NCBI RefSeq assembly: GCF_036488675.1 | Contig: NZ_CP133151.1 | Coordinates: 62,001-126,000 of the forward strand | Length of the DNA stretch: 64,000 nt | Source of the DNA: Sinorhizobium chiapasense | GTDB taxonomy: Bacteria > Pseudomonadota > Alphaproteobacteria > Rhizobiales > Rhizobiaceae | Direction: 5' to 3' | Part shown: positions 16,516 through 26,600 of the stretch, piece by piece | How the letters are laid out: each line of letters opens with the position of its first letter | Numbering within the stretch: position 1 is the stretch's first letter | The notes under the pieces: model-generated | Told to the model about the DNA's origin: nothing | Database searches by the model: none | Seen by the model: the letters and a program-made list of their open reading frames with translations, nothing else | Made by a program: the position numbers and the translations under genes

Positions 16516-17235
16516 TCAGACAGGCTTTTCTCTGCGGAATGCCATTTTGCGGTAGCTGAGCGGCGGGAGGCCATGGACGGACTTGAACGCCGTCGAAAAG
16601 TTGTTGCTGTTCTCGTAACCCAGCGTTAGCGCGATCTTGCCGACGCTTTCGTTGCCACTGCGCAAGCGCCTGGCCGCCTCGGCCATCCGATAGTGGCGTA
16701 GCCAGGTCATGGGCCCGCAGCCAAAGGAAGTTTCAAAGCGGTTGACGAGCGTTGTCCTGTTGGTGCCGACTATCCGCGCCAGCTCGCTCAACGGGATCTG
16801 CCGATCGACGCGCTGTACCAGCAGATCACATGACTTCTGCACGAGCGGGTCGGCGGAGAAGAACAGCGCAGCAGACCGTCGCTCGATCTGAGCGACGCAG
16901 GCTCCAAGCCGGCTTACCACTTCCTGCTCTATCAGCGGCCACAGCAGGTAGTCCAAAAAGCCGCTGCCGAAAATCGCGCTACGATGCAGGCAGGTTTCGG
17001 AAACGAGTGCCAGTTGCATGAGTTCGGGAGGGAGTCTTGCAGGCTGGTGCTCGTGTTGATGCGGCTGGCGGCAATCAACGATCAGGATTTGGGCCGAACG
17101 CCCCGGTCGCAACATTCGGTGATCGATCACGTCGACCTGCCGCAATGAATTTGCCATTTGCGACAGAGAATTTGCCGCTACCGGGTCCGAGCCAAGATAC
17201 GCAGCCAAAAAGGAAGCATGCACCTCGAAGAGCAC
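16516..17235 (-). CDS. AraC-family transcriptional regulator
   Basis: About 239 residues. The C-terminal third is an AraC/XylS double helix-turn-helix (IPLSELARIVGTNRTTLVNR then VGKIALTLGYENSNNFSTAF and the terminal LPPLSYRKM). The N-terminal part (HQHEHQPARLPPELMQLALV) is an undefined ligand or oligomerisation domain. The start is uncertain: the frame is open upstream, and the first codon used here is GTG with no good ribosome-binding site. It stops 135 bases before the four-gene unknown operon on the same strand, making it the obvious regulator candidate. Confidence 0.8.
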   Translation of the reverse strand: MLFEVHASFLAAYLGSDPVAANSLSQMANSLRQVDVIDHRMLRPGRSAQILIVDCRQPHQHEHQPARLPPELMQLALVSETCLHRSAIFGSGFLDYLLWPLIEQEVVSRLGACVAQIERRSAALFFSADPLVQKSCDLLVQRVDRQIPLSELARIVGTNRTTLVNRFETSFGCGPMTWLRHYRMAEAARRLRSGNESVGKIALTLGYENSNNFSTAFKSVHGLPPLSYRKMAFRREKPV

Positions 17236-17952
17236 CTTGAGAATGTGGCCTGCCGAAGGCTTGACCCAGGGCTGATTGGACGGTTGGGGGACGCGGGAGC
17301 CCCGCTTGTGTGGGAGGGTGTGAGCGTGGAGCTATGCAGGGATCTTTGCAATCGAAGCGTCTAAGATGAAAGAAAAAATCAACCGTTGGGTGAACAAACC
17401 AATACACTACTTCCGCGACTGTCTCGGCGAGGAGACCCGATCCCGGTCAGCCGGACGACTCGCCGGGGCGGTAGCAATGGGCACAAGGGCGCGGCAGCGC
17501 CGGGCACGCGGAACCCGATCTCATGAGCACAAGGGGGGCACAGTGGGAATTTCCGTCATCGATGAGAGGAGACACAGGCAAGCTTGAGGTCGAATGGGAT
17601 ACGGTATTGTTTACCGGATAGGCAATCAGATCATCGAAGCGGGTGGCTGAAATGGCCGGCGGAAGGAGCGTCCGTGCGGTGAACGACTCCTGATGGGATT
17701 TCGATTGGTTCTTGGTCCCGCTTTACGTTGCGAAATTTCGTAGCAACGCGGCTAGCCCGGCATGGCACCTTCTTCTTTTCTATATTAGCGCTGTCGTATA
17801 AATTTACCTGCTCAGCTTGCTATTGGGAACAGAACAGGCGAGATGCAGACAGCGCGCCGCAATCGGGCTGCACGCGCACATCTCTCGGTCAGGTCCTCGG
17901 CCATTGAACCAGCAGGAACGATGAAAGCAGCAATACTGAACCTGGAGAAAAC
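17236..17952. other. gene-free stretch between two AraC-type genes
   Basis: About 700 bases with only short frames. A region around 17400-17700 is purine-rich with phrases that recall intron or transposon leaders, but no reverse transcriptase, intron boundary or terminal repeat can be shown. The last 150 bases must hold the promoter of the downstream AraC gene. Confidence 0.4.
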
Positions 17953-18969
17953 ATGATGGAAAATAGCGCCGGTGATGCCGTTTTTCGATATCGCGGCTCA
18001 ACGTTCGATAGCATGATCGAAACCCTCGGAGGGGTTTTCGGCACATTCGACGCCGAGCTCGTCGGCCGTGCTCAAGACTTCCATTGGGCGATCGATCTTT
18101 CGGCCTGTGAAAGCGCAGTATTGATTACTGGGTACCATCAGACAGGGTTTCAGTTCCGCGCTCAGGGGGCTTCCGATGCAACAGAGCACCTATCGATCGT
18201 AGTGCCGCGCAGAGGTGGCATGGGGGTCACGTACGGTTCGCGCATCGCCGAGGCCGGACAAGGGAAATTGCTTCTTTACAGGAATTTCGAGCCTGGCGGC
18301 ATCTCAATGCACGGGCAATCCAATCTCATAGACGAGTTGGTGCTTGATTGGTCCTTGATCCAACGGACCATTGGCGAAACTTTCGATGTGCCGTTTAATG
18401 GCTCGCTCGACCTGTTGCCCGAATTGGATCTGTCAACGCCAGTTGGTAGGACAATCGGCAATATTACGGAAGCGGTCATCGACGGAATACGCGATAATGG
18501 CCCCCTCACTCAGTCTCCCGTAGCGATGGCACATATCACGCAGGCACTAGCCGACGTGGTAATAAGGATGGTGCCTCACCGGTTGTCGCATCTACTGAAT
18601 AAGAAGCCTTGCATGATTGCTCCCGGACATGTCCGCCGCGGGATCGAGTTCATGTGCGCCAATATCAACCAGCCGATTACAATGCCAATGGTGGCAGATG
18701 CAGTGGGTGTTTCCACCAGAGCACTCGAAGCAGGTTTTCGCGCTTTCAAGGATACAACGCCTGCTGCCTATCTACAGATGCTTCGGTTACGGGCAGCACG
18801 GGAGGACCTGCTCGATCCAGAGAACCGTATGCTTTTGAGAGAAATCTGCCTGAAATGGGGATTCTTTCAGTTCGGGAGGTTCTCCGCAGTTTATAGGGCG
18901 CACTATGGAGAAAATCCGTCCGAAACAAGGAGACGCGTCTGCGGATCATATTCTCGCAGGTCCTCCTGA
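17953..18969 (+). CDS. AraC-family transcriptional regulator (AraC_binding_2 type)
   Basis: 338 residues, a usual length for AraC proteins with the AraC_binding_2 sensor domain (for example the FeaR/XylS group). The N-terminal part includes ISMHGQSNLIDELVLDWSLI. The C-terminal AraC double helix-turn-helix starts near 240 (HVRRGIEFMCANINQPITMP, VADAVGVSTRALEAGFRAFK, CLKWGFFQFGRFSAVYRAHY). The start at 17953 has GGAGAAAAC upstream. Flanking sequence is gene-poor, so the target is unknown. Confidence 0.85.
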   Translation: MMENSAGDAVFRYRGSTFDSMIETLGGVFGTFDAELVGRAQDFHWAIDLSACESAVLITGYHQTGFQFRAQGASDATEHLSIVVPRRGGMGVTYGSRIAEAGQGKLLLYRNFEPGGISMHGQSNLIDELVLDWSLIQRTIGETFDVPFNGSLDLLPELDLSTPVGRTIGNITEAVIDGIRDNGPLTQSPVAMAHITQALADVVIRMVPHRLSHLLNKKPCMIAPGHVRRGIEFMCANINQPITMPMVADAVGVSTRALEAGFRAFKDTTPAAYLQMLRLRAAREDLLDPENRMLLREICLKWGFFQFGRFSAVYRAHYGENPSETRRRVCGSYSRRSS

Positions 18970-19490
18970 CAAAGCGGATGACGAATGCGCTTACGCGGCA
19001 AATAGGATGACCAGTTTGCATAAATCGGAAGACAGCCATGCCGTAGATATGCCTCTGCGTCGGCGGATGATCGCCCTTGGTGCCGCCGACTTTCTCCTCG
19101 CCAGCATCCGTCGCGCTCAGCCGCTTCCTGAGCGGCCAATTTGTCGTCCGCTTCACGGATGAACTTCGCAAGCGACCCAGGGGGAAGTCGCTCGTCGTTG
19201 TTTGACCGCTCTTAATCGGTGTCGTCGACCGCCAGAAGCTCTTGACCGAACAGGTCGAGCTATAGGCACGCGATGACGAAAGTCCGACCGTTCACTCGCT
19301 GAAAGTCGGCGCGACGCGAGGCTAGATCGCTAGCATTGCCCGAGCACGGCGCGTCCGCAATCCGACACGCCGTATTCAAATTCGCGTTCAATATGCAATT
19401 CGCGAATGAAAGTTTCCATACCCCGTCTCTGCACTGTGAAAATGTCAATTTGTATTACTAATAAACGGTGCTGATAGGTCGGATGGCATA
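18970..19490. other. gene-free stretch upstream of nodD
   Basis: About 520 bases. Overlapping frames on both strands (18746-19171) are not protein-like. No further full nod box was found between here and nodD. Confidence 0.4.
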
Positions 19491-19507
19491 CATCCACGGT
19501 ATGGATA
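19491..19507 (+). promoter_or_regulatory. half nod box upstream of nodD
   Basis: CATCCACGGTATGGATA matches the left (5') half of the nod-box consensus at 16 of 17 positions and includes its short palindrome. The right half (AAACAATC...ACCAAT) is missing. It lies 8 bases before the nodD ATG, a position suited to autoregulation by NodD. Confidence 0.6.
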
Positions 19508-19514
19508 AAGAGAC

Positions 19515-20489
19515 ATGCGGTTCAAGGGTCTTGATCTAAATCTCCTCGTCGCGCTCGACGCTCTGATGGCCGAGCGGAACCTCACGGCGGCGGCACGCAG
19601 CATCAACCTGAGCCAGCCAGCGATGAGCGCGGCCGTCGCGCGGTTGCGCACCTACTTCCGTGATGAGCTATTTACGATGGCTGGCCGCGAATTTATCCCC
19701 ACGCCGCGTGCTGAAGGGCTCGCCTCCGCGGTGCGCGAGGCTCTGCTGCACGTTCAGCTCTCGATCATTTCCTGGGAGCCGTTTAACCCGGCCCAGTCGG
19801 ATCGGCGTTTCAGGATCGTCCTTTCCGATTACGTCACACTCGTGTTTTTTGAAAAGATCGTGGAGCGTGCGGCGCGTGAAGCTCCCGCCGTCAGTTTCGA
19901 ATTTCGGCCTCCCACCGACGACAATGAGGACCTTCTCCGGCGCGGCGATGTCGATCTGGTAATTCTCCCGGAAATCTTGATGTCGAACGCTCATCCTCGC
20001 GCGAAATTGTTCGACGATGTACACGTGTGCGTCGGTTGTCGCACGAACGAGCAACTGTCAGAGCCACTCACATTCGACAGATACATGTCGATGGGGCACG
20101 TTGTGGTCAAGTTCGGGAATAGCCGGAGGCCAGGCATCGAGGAATGGTATTTGCTCGAGCATGGTCTCAAGAGACGTACCGACGTCGTCCTACAGGGCTT
20201 CAGCATGCTTCCGCCCATGCTGGTGGGGACCGAGCGTATAGGAACCATGCCCTTACGGCTGGCGCAGCATTTCGCAAAGACAATACCCCTGCAGATCGTC
20301 GAACTTCCGCTGCCACTTCCCACATTCACCGAGGCCGTTCAATGGCCTGCCCTTCACGATAGTGATCCGGCGAGCCTGTGGATGCGCGAGATGTTAGTGC
20401 AGGAGGCGTCCCGTATGGTTTCGCCGCTTGCCACGGCCGAGCCCCTCATCAACCCGGACCAGCACGAGTATTGTCCGGCTCACCTCTGA
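19515..20489 (+). CDS. nodD: NodD, LysR-family nodulation regulator
   Basis: 324 residues beginning [20 protein letters not shown], the signature NodD N-terminus, with a LysR winged helix-turn-helix ([20 protein letters not shown]). NodD-specific stretches continue through the ligand-binding domain: [63 protein letters not shown] and the end [20 protein letters not shown]. NodD binds nod boxes and activates nodulation genes in response to plant flavonoids. No nodABC genes lie next to it here; the only full nod box in the window is at 8106-8154. The frame is intact. Confidence 0.93.
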   Translation: MRFKGLDLNLLVALDALMAERNLTAAARSINLSQPAMSAAVARLRTYFRDELFTMAGREFIPTPRAEGLASAVREALLHVQLSIISWEPFNPAQSDRRFRIVLSDYVTLVFFEKIVERAAREAPAVSFEFRPPTDDNEDLLRRGDVDLVILPEILMSNAHPRAKLFDDVHVCVGCRTNEQLSEPLTFDRYMSMGHVVVKFGNSRRPGIEEWYLLEHGLKRRTDVVLQGFSMLPPMLVGTERIGTMPLRLAQHFAKTIPLQIVELPLPLPTFTEAVQWPALHDSDPASLWMREMLVQEASRMVSPLATAEPLINPDQHEYCPAHL

Positions 20490-20694
20490 TCCGCAAACTT
20501 CATCGGGGCCAGGACTGTAAAATGGGTCGCATGCCACCCCTTGCTGGCCGAAGCGCGTCAATGCTGCCGGTACGCTTGTCCGTTCCCCACGCAGCCTTGG
20601 CCCGCGTCAATCATGAAGGGACATCTGTCCGGACCGCCGCGCGACGCTTGAACGCTGCGGCGAGCTCGCGGGCAGCCATGCATGATCCGCTCGA

Positions 20695-20859
20695 TCACCG
20701 ATTGGCGCACATGGGAGAACCGGGCTGCTTGCGCAGCTTGGCTCTGTGCTCAAGCGCCATCTCGTTGGTGGTCACGCAATAGTAGCTGCTCAGATCCGGC
20801 ATCTGCGGATCTTCAAAATCATTACGCTTGAGCTCGCGGAAAATCGTCGAGCTATGATG
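20695..20859 (-). pseudogene. IS30-family transposase N-terminal relic
   Basis: The minus strand contains STIFRELKRND followed by YYCVTTNEMALEHRAKLRK, which matches the conserved helix-turn-helix and linker of IS30-type transposases (STISRELKRN...A...RRA..RR). Sequence on both sides does not continue the family, and no DDE domain is present. Confidence 0.6.
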
Positions 20860-21466
20860 GGTGATGGGCCCCCAATTCGCATCTGTTCGAAAATCGAAGC
20901 TCGTAGATGTGGATCGCTTCGGCTTCCGACGGATACGGCCGACGACCAAGCGCCCTTGGTCTTGATTAAGCGCAGTGTCCCACCCTCGACAATGTCGGAC
21001 ATAGAACAAGGCGCCATGAATGCCATCTCATTGTTTTAAAACAATGTTGCCGTATGGCACGATACATGCCTCACCGTCGGCAAAGCGCTGCGCCAAGGAG
21101 GAGGAATCATCCCAGGATAGCTCACCGAAGATGCGGTCGCCGCCCGTGAACTGAGCTGATGAAGGTTTTGCACATTGTGCCCAGCTTGCAGGCTGCGCCC
21201 GCGTGAGGGACTGAGGAAGGACGGCCAACCCGTTTTTCTGGGGCTTGTGGCGGGGGCAACAGAGCTGCCCTTGTCACGGCCAATCCAATCAACCTTCAGG
21301 AAGGGGGCAAATGAGGCTCCACGTCGGTTTATGTTTGCAAGACGCACACGGGTGGCATGCGTCAAACGTTGTCGACTCACCATTGTGCGATTCCATTCCG
21401 CATCATCGACATTTCCACGACGCGATCCTGCCGGCGAGCAATTCGCAGCAAGGCGATGCTGCAGCG
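20860..21466. other. intergenic stretch upstream of the omptin gene
   Basis: No convincing gene. The omptin frame is open through the last 220 bases but reads as non-protein-like sequence before its signal peptide. The stretch holds an 18-bp palindrome (21029-21046). Confidence 0.4.
21029..21046. repeat. perfect 18-bp palindrome
   Basis: CATTGTTTTAAAACAATG is fully self-complementary. It could be an operator or a hairpin; it lies about 420 bases before the omptin gene. Confidence 0.55.
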
Positions 21467-22474
21467 ATGCTGGCTAGCAAATCGGAAAATTCCGCGCGGT
21501 CACCGGTACGCAGCGCCACTGGAACGCACCACTTAACATTGGCAGTCTTTGCTTTCGGCGCTTCCTGCGCAACTTCGACAGTCGCCAGAGCGGCGGAAGA
21601 AACAATCTATGCTGCGCCCGACAGTAGCCTCGTGATGGGTTTAGGGTACATTCGGCTCAAGGGCAACGAGCTTGTCTACAGCGCCGCGGGCAATCGTATC
21701 AGCCACTTGATCTGGGAAACCGACGCCCCGGTTCTGACGACGGGCTTTAAGGCTGAGCTTGTTGACAACTGGACTATCTCAGCTAGCGCCGCCATCGGCT
21801 TTTCCGGCGATAGCCACATGGAGGACTATGATTGGACCGAACCTTGGGGCTTTGATCGGGGGGATTGGTCGCATCGGTCGATCCACACCCATACTGACCT
21901 TGACCGTTACATCAACCTTGATATCGCAGCGGGCCGAGACTTTGTGATCAACGATGCGGCGGCTATTAACCTGCATGGCGGGTTCAAATACACCGATGTG
22001 AAGTGGACCGCCTTTGGTGGCTCGTTCACCTATAGTGTCGATGGCTTCCGGGACACGACGTTCCACCTCCCGGACGGCGAACGTGGCATAAGCTACGAAC
22101 AGCAATACCCGGGCGTTTTCCTCGGCGTAGAAGCGATCACGAAATTCGGCAATTGGACCCTCTCGGGTCTGCTGCGCGGCGGCCTCAGCGTCGATGCCAG
22201 TGATGTTGACAATCACTGGCATCGGAAGGTGCTTTTCAAAGAAGAGTTCAGCGCGCTGCTTTTCGTTTCGGTCGGCGCCAAGGCAATTTATCAGGTGACC
22301 GACCGCGTGAGCTTCTTCTTCGCCGGCAATTTCGATAAGTACTTCCGCGAGATAGCTGAGGCGACGGAGTACGACAGGTCGACGAGCTCACCAAGAGTCG
22401 ATGTCGGCAAGGACGTCGCCGGCATGGACCTCTACGCCTTCACGCTATCGACCGGATTCAAATTCAAGTTCTGA
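21467..22474 (+). CDS. omptin-family outer membrane protease
   Basis: 335 residues from the ATG at 21467, chosen because a signal peptide follows (hydrophobic core LTLAVFAFGASCATSTVARA, cleavage predicted after AARAA-like residues near 43). The mature part of about 290 residues forms a 10-stranded barrel in this family. The catalytic Asp pair (MEDYDW, Asp120/Asp122) and the Asp-His pair (VDNHW, Asp248/His250) are present, and it ends with an aromatic FKFKF typical of barrel proteins. Omptins cleave proteins and peptides at the cell surface, and in enterobacteria act in virulence and defence-peptide destruction. Next to nodD, a role at the plant interface is plausible. Confidence 0.85.
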   Translation: MLASKSENSARSPVRSATGTHHLTLAVFAFGASCATSTVARAAEETIYAAPDSSLVMGLGYIRLKGNELVYSAAGNRISHLIWETDAPVLTTGFKAELVDNWTISASAAIGFSGDSHMEDYDWTEPWGFDRGDWSHRSIHTHTDLDRYINLDIAAGRDFVINDAAAINLHGGFKYTDVKWTAFGGSFTYSVDGFRDTTFHLPDGERGISYEQQYPGVFLGVEAITKFGNWTLSGLLRGGLSVDASDVDNHWHRKVLFKEEFSALLFVSVGAKAIYQVTDRVSFFFAGNFDKYFREIAEATEYDRSTSSPRVDVGKDVAGMDLYAFTLSTGFKFKF

Positions 22475-22584
22475 GGAGCCACCGTTGCGACTTGGGACGG
22501 TGGTCAGCTGCGAGGCTAACTGCATTACGGTGTTACTTTCACCAGTTTTCTTGAGGTCCTGTCAAAGTTTCTCGGTAAGGAAAA

Positions 22585-23718
22585 GTGAACACAGCTCTAG
22601 TTTTCCAGGCGATGCTGCCGTTCTCTACAGATCAGTCTGGCAACGCTTCGTCGACGCACGACATTGGCATCGCTGCCGGCGTCGCGATGAAGGCGGCGCG
22701 CCGGCAGTTGCAAGCTCTGATCGGTGCGAACTTCGACCATGAGATCATTTTCACCTCGGGCGGGACCAAAAGCGACAATACGGCGATCCTTTCCGGGCTC
22801 GAGGTGATGCCCGAGCGCACGGAAATCGTCACTTCGGCAGTCGAGCATCCGGCGGTGCTGACGCTCTGCACCCATCTTGAAAAGACGCGCGGCGTCAAAG
22901 TGCATAGGATTCCGGTGGATCACCATGGCCGATTCGACCTTCGCGCCTACGGGAAAGCCCTTACCCATCGCGTGGCGATCGTTTCAATCATGTGGGCGGA
23001 CAACGAGACGGGTACGATATTCCCTGTGGCTGAGCTTGCCGAGATGGCCAAGAAAGTCGGCGCACTTTTCCACACGGACGCAGTGCAGGCGGTCGGCAAG
23101 CTTCCGATGGACCTGAAATTGACCGCTATCGACATGCTGTCGCTCTCCGGCCACAAGCTACATGGGCCAAAAGGTATCGGCGCACTCTATGTAAAGCGCG
23201 GTGTGCCCTTCTCCTCGCTGATCATGGGAGGCCATCAGGAGCGCGACCGACGCGCGGGCACGGAGAATACACCCGGAATTGTAGGTCTCGGCAAAGCGGC
23301 CGAACTGGCCTTGGAGTGCATGGACGAGGGAAACACACGGGTAAAGCCGCTCCGCGACCGATTGGAGAAAGGAATCCTCGAGCGCATCCCCAAAACCTTC
23401 GTCACCGGCGATCCGCTGGCGCGGCTGCCGAATACCGCAAACGTTGCCTTCGACAGCATCGATGGCCAGGCCATACAGTTTCTCCTCAACCGCTACGGCA
23501 TCGCCTGCTCCTCTGGCTCTGCCTGCACCTCTGGCACCTTGGAGCGGAGCCATGTTCTAGAAGCCATGAGCATCCCGCGGGCGCGCGGGGCAGTGCGCTT
23601 TTCCTTTTCACGCTATAGCAGCGAGGAGGATGTCGACCGGGTGCTTGAAGTGCTGCCAGGGATCGTGGAGAAACTGCGCGACTCTTCCCCATTATCTTCA
23701 GGGCAGGCGAAATGCTGA
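22585..23718 (+). pseudogene. nifS: NifS-type cysteine desulfurase lacking its N-terminus
   Basis: 377 residues of clear rhizobial NifS sequence: IIFTSGGTKSDN, HTDAVQAVGKLPM, the PLP lysine in SGHKLHGPKG, GGHQERDRRAGTEN and the active cysteine loop CSSGSACTSG. The family N-terminus with YLDNNATT is missing; similarity starts only at QAMLPF, after a GTG-initiated filler of seven residues. Conserved positions have changed (GGTESDN to GGTKSDN, WANNETG to WADNETG), and the C-terminus has lost residues near [13 protein letters not shown]. NifS supplies sulfur for nitrogenase clusters; this copy is probably dead. The 3' end runs into a mocC/iolE-like fragment. Confidence 0.75.
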
Positions 23719-23891
23719 TCGGCCAGGGCGAGGTCCCCTGGGACGATTTCTTCGGCACGCTGGCGGAAGTGGGCTTCGACGGCATCATGACCGCATGCGT
23801 CTTCGCCTGGGAGGACAAGGCAGACCAGAGCGGCACCTTCATGCGCAGCGAAATGCAGCGTTACATCGACAAGTACTGGGGGGCAAAATGA
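23712..23891 (+). pseudogene. C-terminal fragment of a MocC/IolE-type TIM-barrel protein
   Basis: From 23712 the frame reads [39 protein letters not shown] and ends [10 protein letters not shown] with TGA at 23889-23891. This is the C-terminal end of sugar-phosphate isomerase/epimerase-type proteins of inositol and rhizopine pathways. The upstream two thirds are replaced by the nifS relic. Its stop overlaps the next start (ATGA), so the downstream gene kept its original junction. Confidence 0.65.
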
Positions 23892-24913
23892 CCCTTAAGG
23901 TTGGTGTCATCGGCACGGGAATGATCGGCCAGGATCACATCCGCCGCCTTACGAAAGTCCTTTCCGGTGTCGAAGTCGTGGGTGTTACGGACATCGACCA
24001 GGCCCGCGCTGCCGCCGCCGCCCCCGAAGGGGCGGAGGTGTTCGCCACCCCCTCCGCTTTGATCTCTTCGGAAAAAGTGCAGGCCGTGATCATCTGCTCC
24101 TGGGGACCGGCGCATGAGGAGCAGTTGCTCGCCTGCATCGCCGCCGGCAAGCCGGTCTTCTGCGAAAAGCCCTTGGTGACATCCGAGGCGGCCGCGCTTC
24201 GCGTGATGGAAGCCGAAGTGGCCTTCGGCCGACGTCTCGTGCAGGTGGGCTTCATGCGCCGTTTCGATGCCGACTACCGCCGCCTGAAGGCGGTGATCGA
24301 CGGAGGGGAACTTGGTGCGCCGCTCATGTTCCATTCCGTGCATCGCAATGCCTCGGTGCCCGAGGGGCTCTACACCTCGGAGATGCCGCTCAACGACACG
24401 CTGGTGCATGACGCGGATATCTCCCGCTGGCTCCTGTCGGACGAGGTCGCTGGGGTCGAGGTGCGCGTGCCGCGCCGGTCAGCGCGTGGTGGCGAGTTAC
24501 GTGATCCGGTGTTCGTGCTCTTGCACATGGCCTCTGGCGCGCTGGTTGATGTCGAGATCTCGGTGAACATTGCCTACGGCTATGACATCCGCGGCGAGGT
24601 CAGCTGCGAGGCGGGCGTCGCCGCACTGCCGAACCGCCCGGCAACAGTGATTTCGGACTCGGACGGCATCCGTCAGGCGATCCCCAAGGATTGGCGCGAG
24701 CGCTTCATCGAAGCTTACGACCAGGAATTCCGGGAATGGATCGTGGCTGCCTCCCAAGGAACCGCGACCGGTCCCTCCATCTGGGATGGATACGCGGCCA
24801 CGCTCGTGGCCGATGCGGCCCTGCGCGCCGTGGCCAGCGGCGGCCTTGAATCAATCAACATGATAGCGAAACCAGGCCTTTACGGACCTCCGACCGCCAT
24901 CGCGGCGCAGTGA
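23888..24913 (+). CDS. inositol 2-dehydrogenase-like oxidoreductase (Gfo/Idh/MocA)
   Basis: 341 residues from the ATG at 23888. N-terminal Rossmann fold with [17 protein letters not shown], the EKP signature of the family ([13 protein letters not shown] around residue 95), then [15 protein letters not shown] and the C-terminal [12 protein letters not shown] with the catalytic-type Asp/His. Closest in pattern to IolG-type myo-inositol 2-dehydrogenases (NAD-dependent, inositol to 2-keto-inositol); rhizopine MocA is an alternative. The original first gene of the pair is only a fragment, so expression is doubtful, though the frame is intact. Confidence 0.78.
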   Translation: MTLKVGVIGTGMIGQDHIRRLTKVLSGVEVVGVTDIDQARAAAAAPEGAEVFATPSALISSEKVQAVIICSWGPAHEEQLLACIAAGKPVFCEKPLVTSEAAALRVMEAEVAFGRRLVQVGFMRRFDADYRRLKAVIDGGELGAPLMFHSVHRNASVPEGLYTSEMPLNDTLVHDADISRWLLSDEVAGVEVRVPRRSARGGELRDPVFVLLHMASGALVDVEISVNIAYGYDIRGEVSCEAGVAALPNRPATVISDSDGIRQAIPKDWRERFIEAYDQEFREWIVAASQGTATGPSIWDGYAATLVADAALRAVASGGLESINMIAKPGLYGPPTAIAAQ

Positions 24914-25239
24914 ATCGTGCGGGCGATTTCACGAAAGATGATCCGATGATCAGCGGAGAACCACGGCATTCCCTATCGCGAGGAGGCAGGCCTTGTCATC
25001 GACCGCATCGGCGCCCTGTAGTCCCGCCCCCACCTATGAGCGTGAGGGCGTTGCCTGCAAAAGAGGCGACCTGCCCGGCGGAGCTCCGAACCGCCGCGGC
25101 GAATGATCTTCTCCCTTGGCATGGTAAGTGCATAGCAATCCGCAAACGCCTTCGGATCTGAGCAGAAGTCGTACGATACACACGCGAGAGGTATCTGCGG
25201 CTGACGTCGTGGAAGAATCGTTCATGATGGGAGATCTCA
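24914..25239. other. intergenic stretch with a gene fragment
   Basis: At 24956-25021 one frame reads ENHGIPYREEAGLVIDRIGA with Leu and a TAG, which looks like the end of a real protein that I cannot assign. The rest shows nothing recognisable. Confidence 0.35.
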
Positions 25240-26428
25240 ATGACCTTTGTTGGAAAAGGCAACTTGCGAAGCCCGCTCCTCGGTCGGCGATTGCGACTGG
25301 GATTCGTCGGCGGCGGAAAGGGTGGTCTTGTTGGACAATGGCACTTCGCCGGGGCGAGATTGTCAAATCACTGGGAGGTCGTTGCGGGAGCTCTCAGCAG
25401 ATCCGGATAACGCACACGCATCGGCCGCAGAATGGATGATTGCACCCGATCGCTCGTATGGTGACTGGAAGGCCATGGCAGAATCAGAATCTGCGCGCGA
25501 CGATGGTATAGAAGCAGTCTCAATCGTCACGCCAAACTGGACACACCATCGTATCGCGACCGCCTTTCTCAAGGCCGGCATCGACGTAATACTGGACAAG
25601 CCCATGACGACGACGGTTTCAGATGCTCAAGAACTCGTGGAGCTTCAAAGAGCTACGGGTCGTTTGGTCGTCATGACTTACCCATACGCACATCACGCGA
25701 TGGTTCGTCAGGCCAAGCACATGATCAGAAACGGAGCCGTAGGGACCGTGCGGCAGGCACACGTGGAGTATGTTCAGGAGTGGGCGACAAGTCCGTTTTC
25801 CGATCGAGACAAGGGTGCCATTTGGCGACAGAACCCCGAGAAGGTGGGCCGCGCGTCAGCGACCGGCGATATCGGGACGCATGCGTACCATCTGCTGCAT
25901 ACAATTACTGGACAGGATATTACCAGCCTCAGGGCTGAGTTTCATAACTGTGGAGCTCCGAAGCCGATGGAAGATACGGCCTATATCAATTTCCGTCTGG
26001 AGAATGGCGCCCCTGGGATTCTTTGGGTAACGCAGGCCGCGCCGGGCCAATACTGCGGTCTCCGCATCCGCGTGTGGGGCGACAAGGGAGGGCTAGACTG
26101 GGATCAGGAAAAACCGGAGGTGCTACGTTATGTGCCCTTAGGGGAGCAGGAGCAGATCTTCGTGCGAGGTCATGGCAATGGAACCCTACCCGAAGCGGAA
26201 CGTCTGATACACCTCCCGAGGGGGCACGGTGAAGCTCTAGTGGATGCATGGGCAAATCTCTATGCCGAGGCTGGCTTCGCAATCGCCGCGCGCCGCGCGG
26301 GGTACACTCTCGCGGAAGGTAGCGTCGAGCTTTCAGGAGCCGAAGATGGTCTTAAGGGAATGCTGTTCATCGACACTTGTGCCGATAGCCACCAATCTGG
26401 TGGGTCTTGGATTTCGATGAAGCAATGA
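25240..26428 (+). pseudogene. Gfo/Idh/MocA-family oxidoreductase with a frameshift
   Basis: The natural start is the ATG at 25240: [12 protein letters not shown], then the NAD-binding [20 protein letters not shown], up to [12 protein letters not shown] and a stop. The family sequence continues in the next frame from [20 protein letters not shown] onwards to 26428, including [20 protein letters not shown] and [19 protein letters not shown]. One base change near 25395 therefore breaks a gene of about 395 codons. Such proteins sit in rhizobial inositol/rhizopine-type clusters. The downstream part could still be made from an internal start but would lack the nucleotide-binding strand. Confidence 0.8.
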
Positions 26429-26600
26429 ACACGGTTCCCAGCCGTTCGCGCATCCGCATAACCGTGCCGTCAGAGCCGATGTGAACCGCGGCTTCGCGCC
26501 AGCGGATAAGTCTATCAGGGACAGTTTCGCGAGTACTTACGTCTCGCTTCTTGTGCCATAGCGGCGTTCCCCTGAACCGCTACGTGCTGTTGGTTAAGCG

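Noticed and set aside
17400..17700. Possible group II intron or transposon leader
   Set aside because: No reverse transcriptase, domain V hairpin or boundary could be identified.
22567..22579. 13-base match to the IS66 target/left-end junction (GTTTCTCGGTAAG)
   Set aside because: A match of this length is expected by chance in 64 kb; no transposon sequence follows.
23888..26428. Complete rhizopine catabolism (moc) operon
   Set aside because: Only the end of a mocC-type gene and two Gfo/Idh/MocA-type oxidoreductases are present, one of them frameshifted; other moc genes are not seen.
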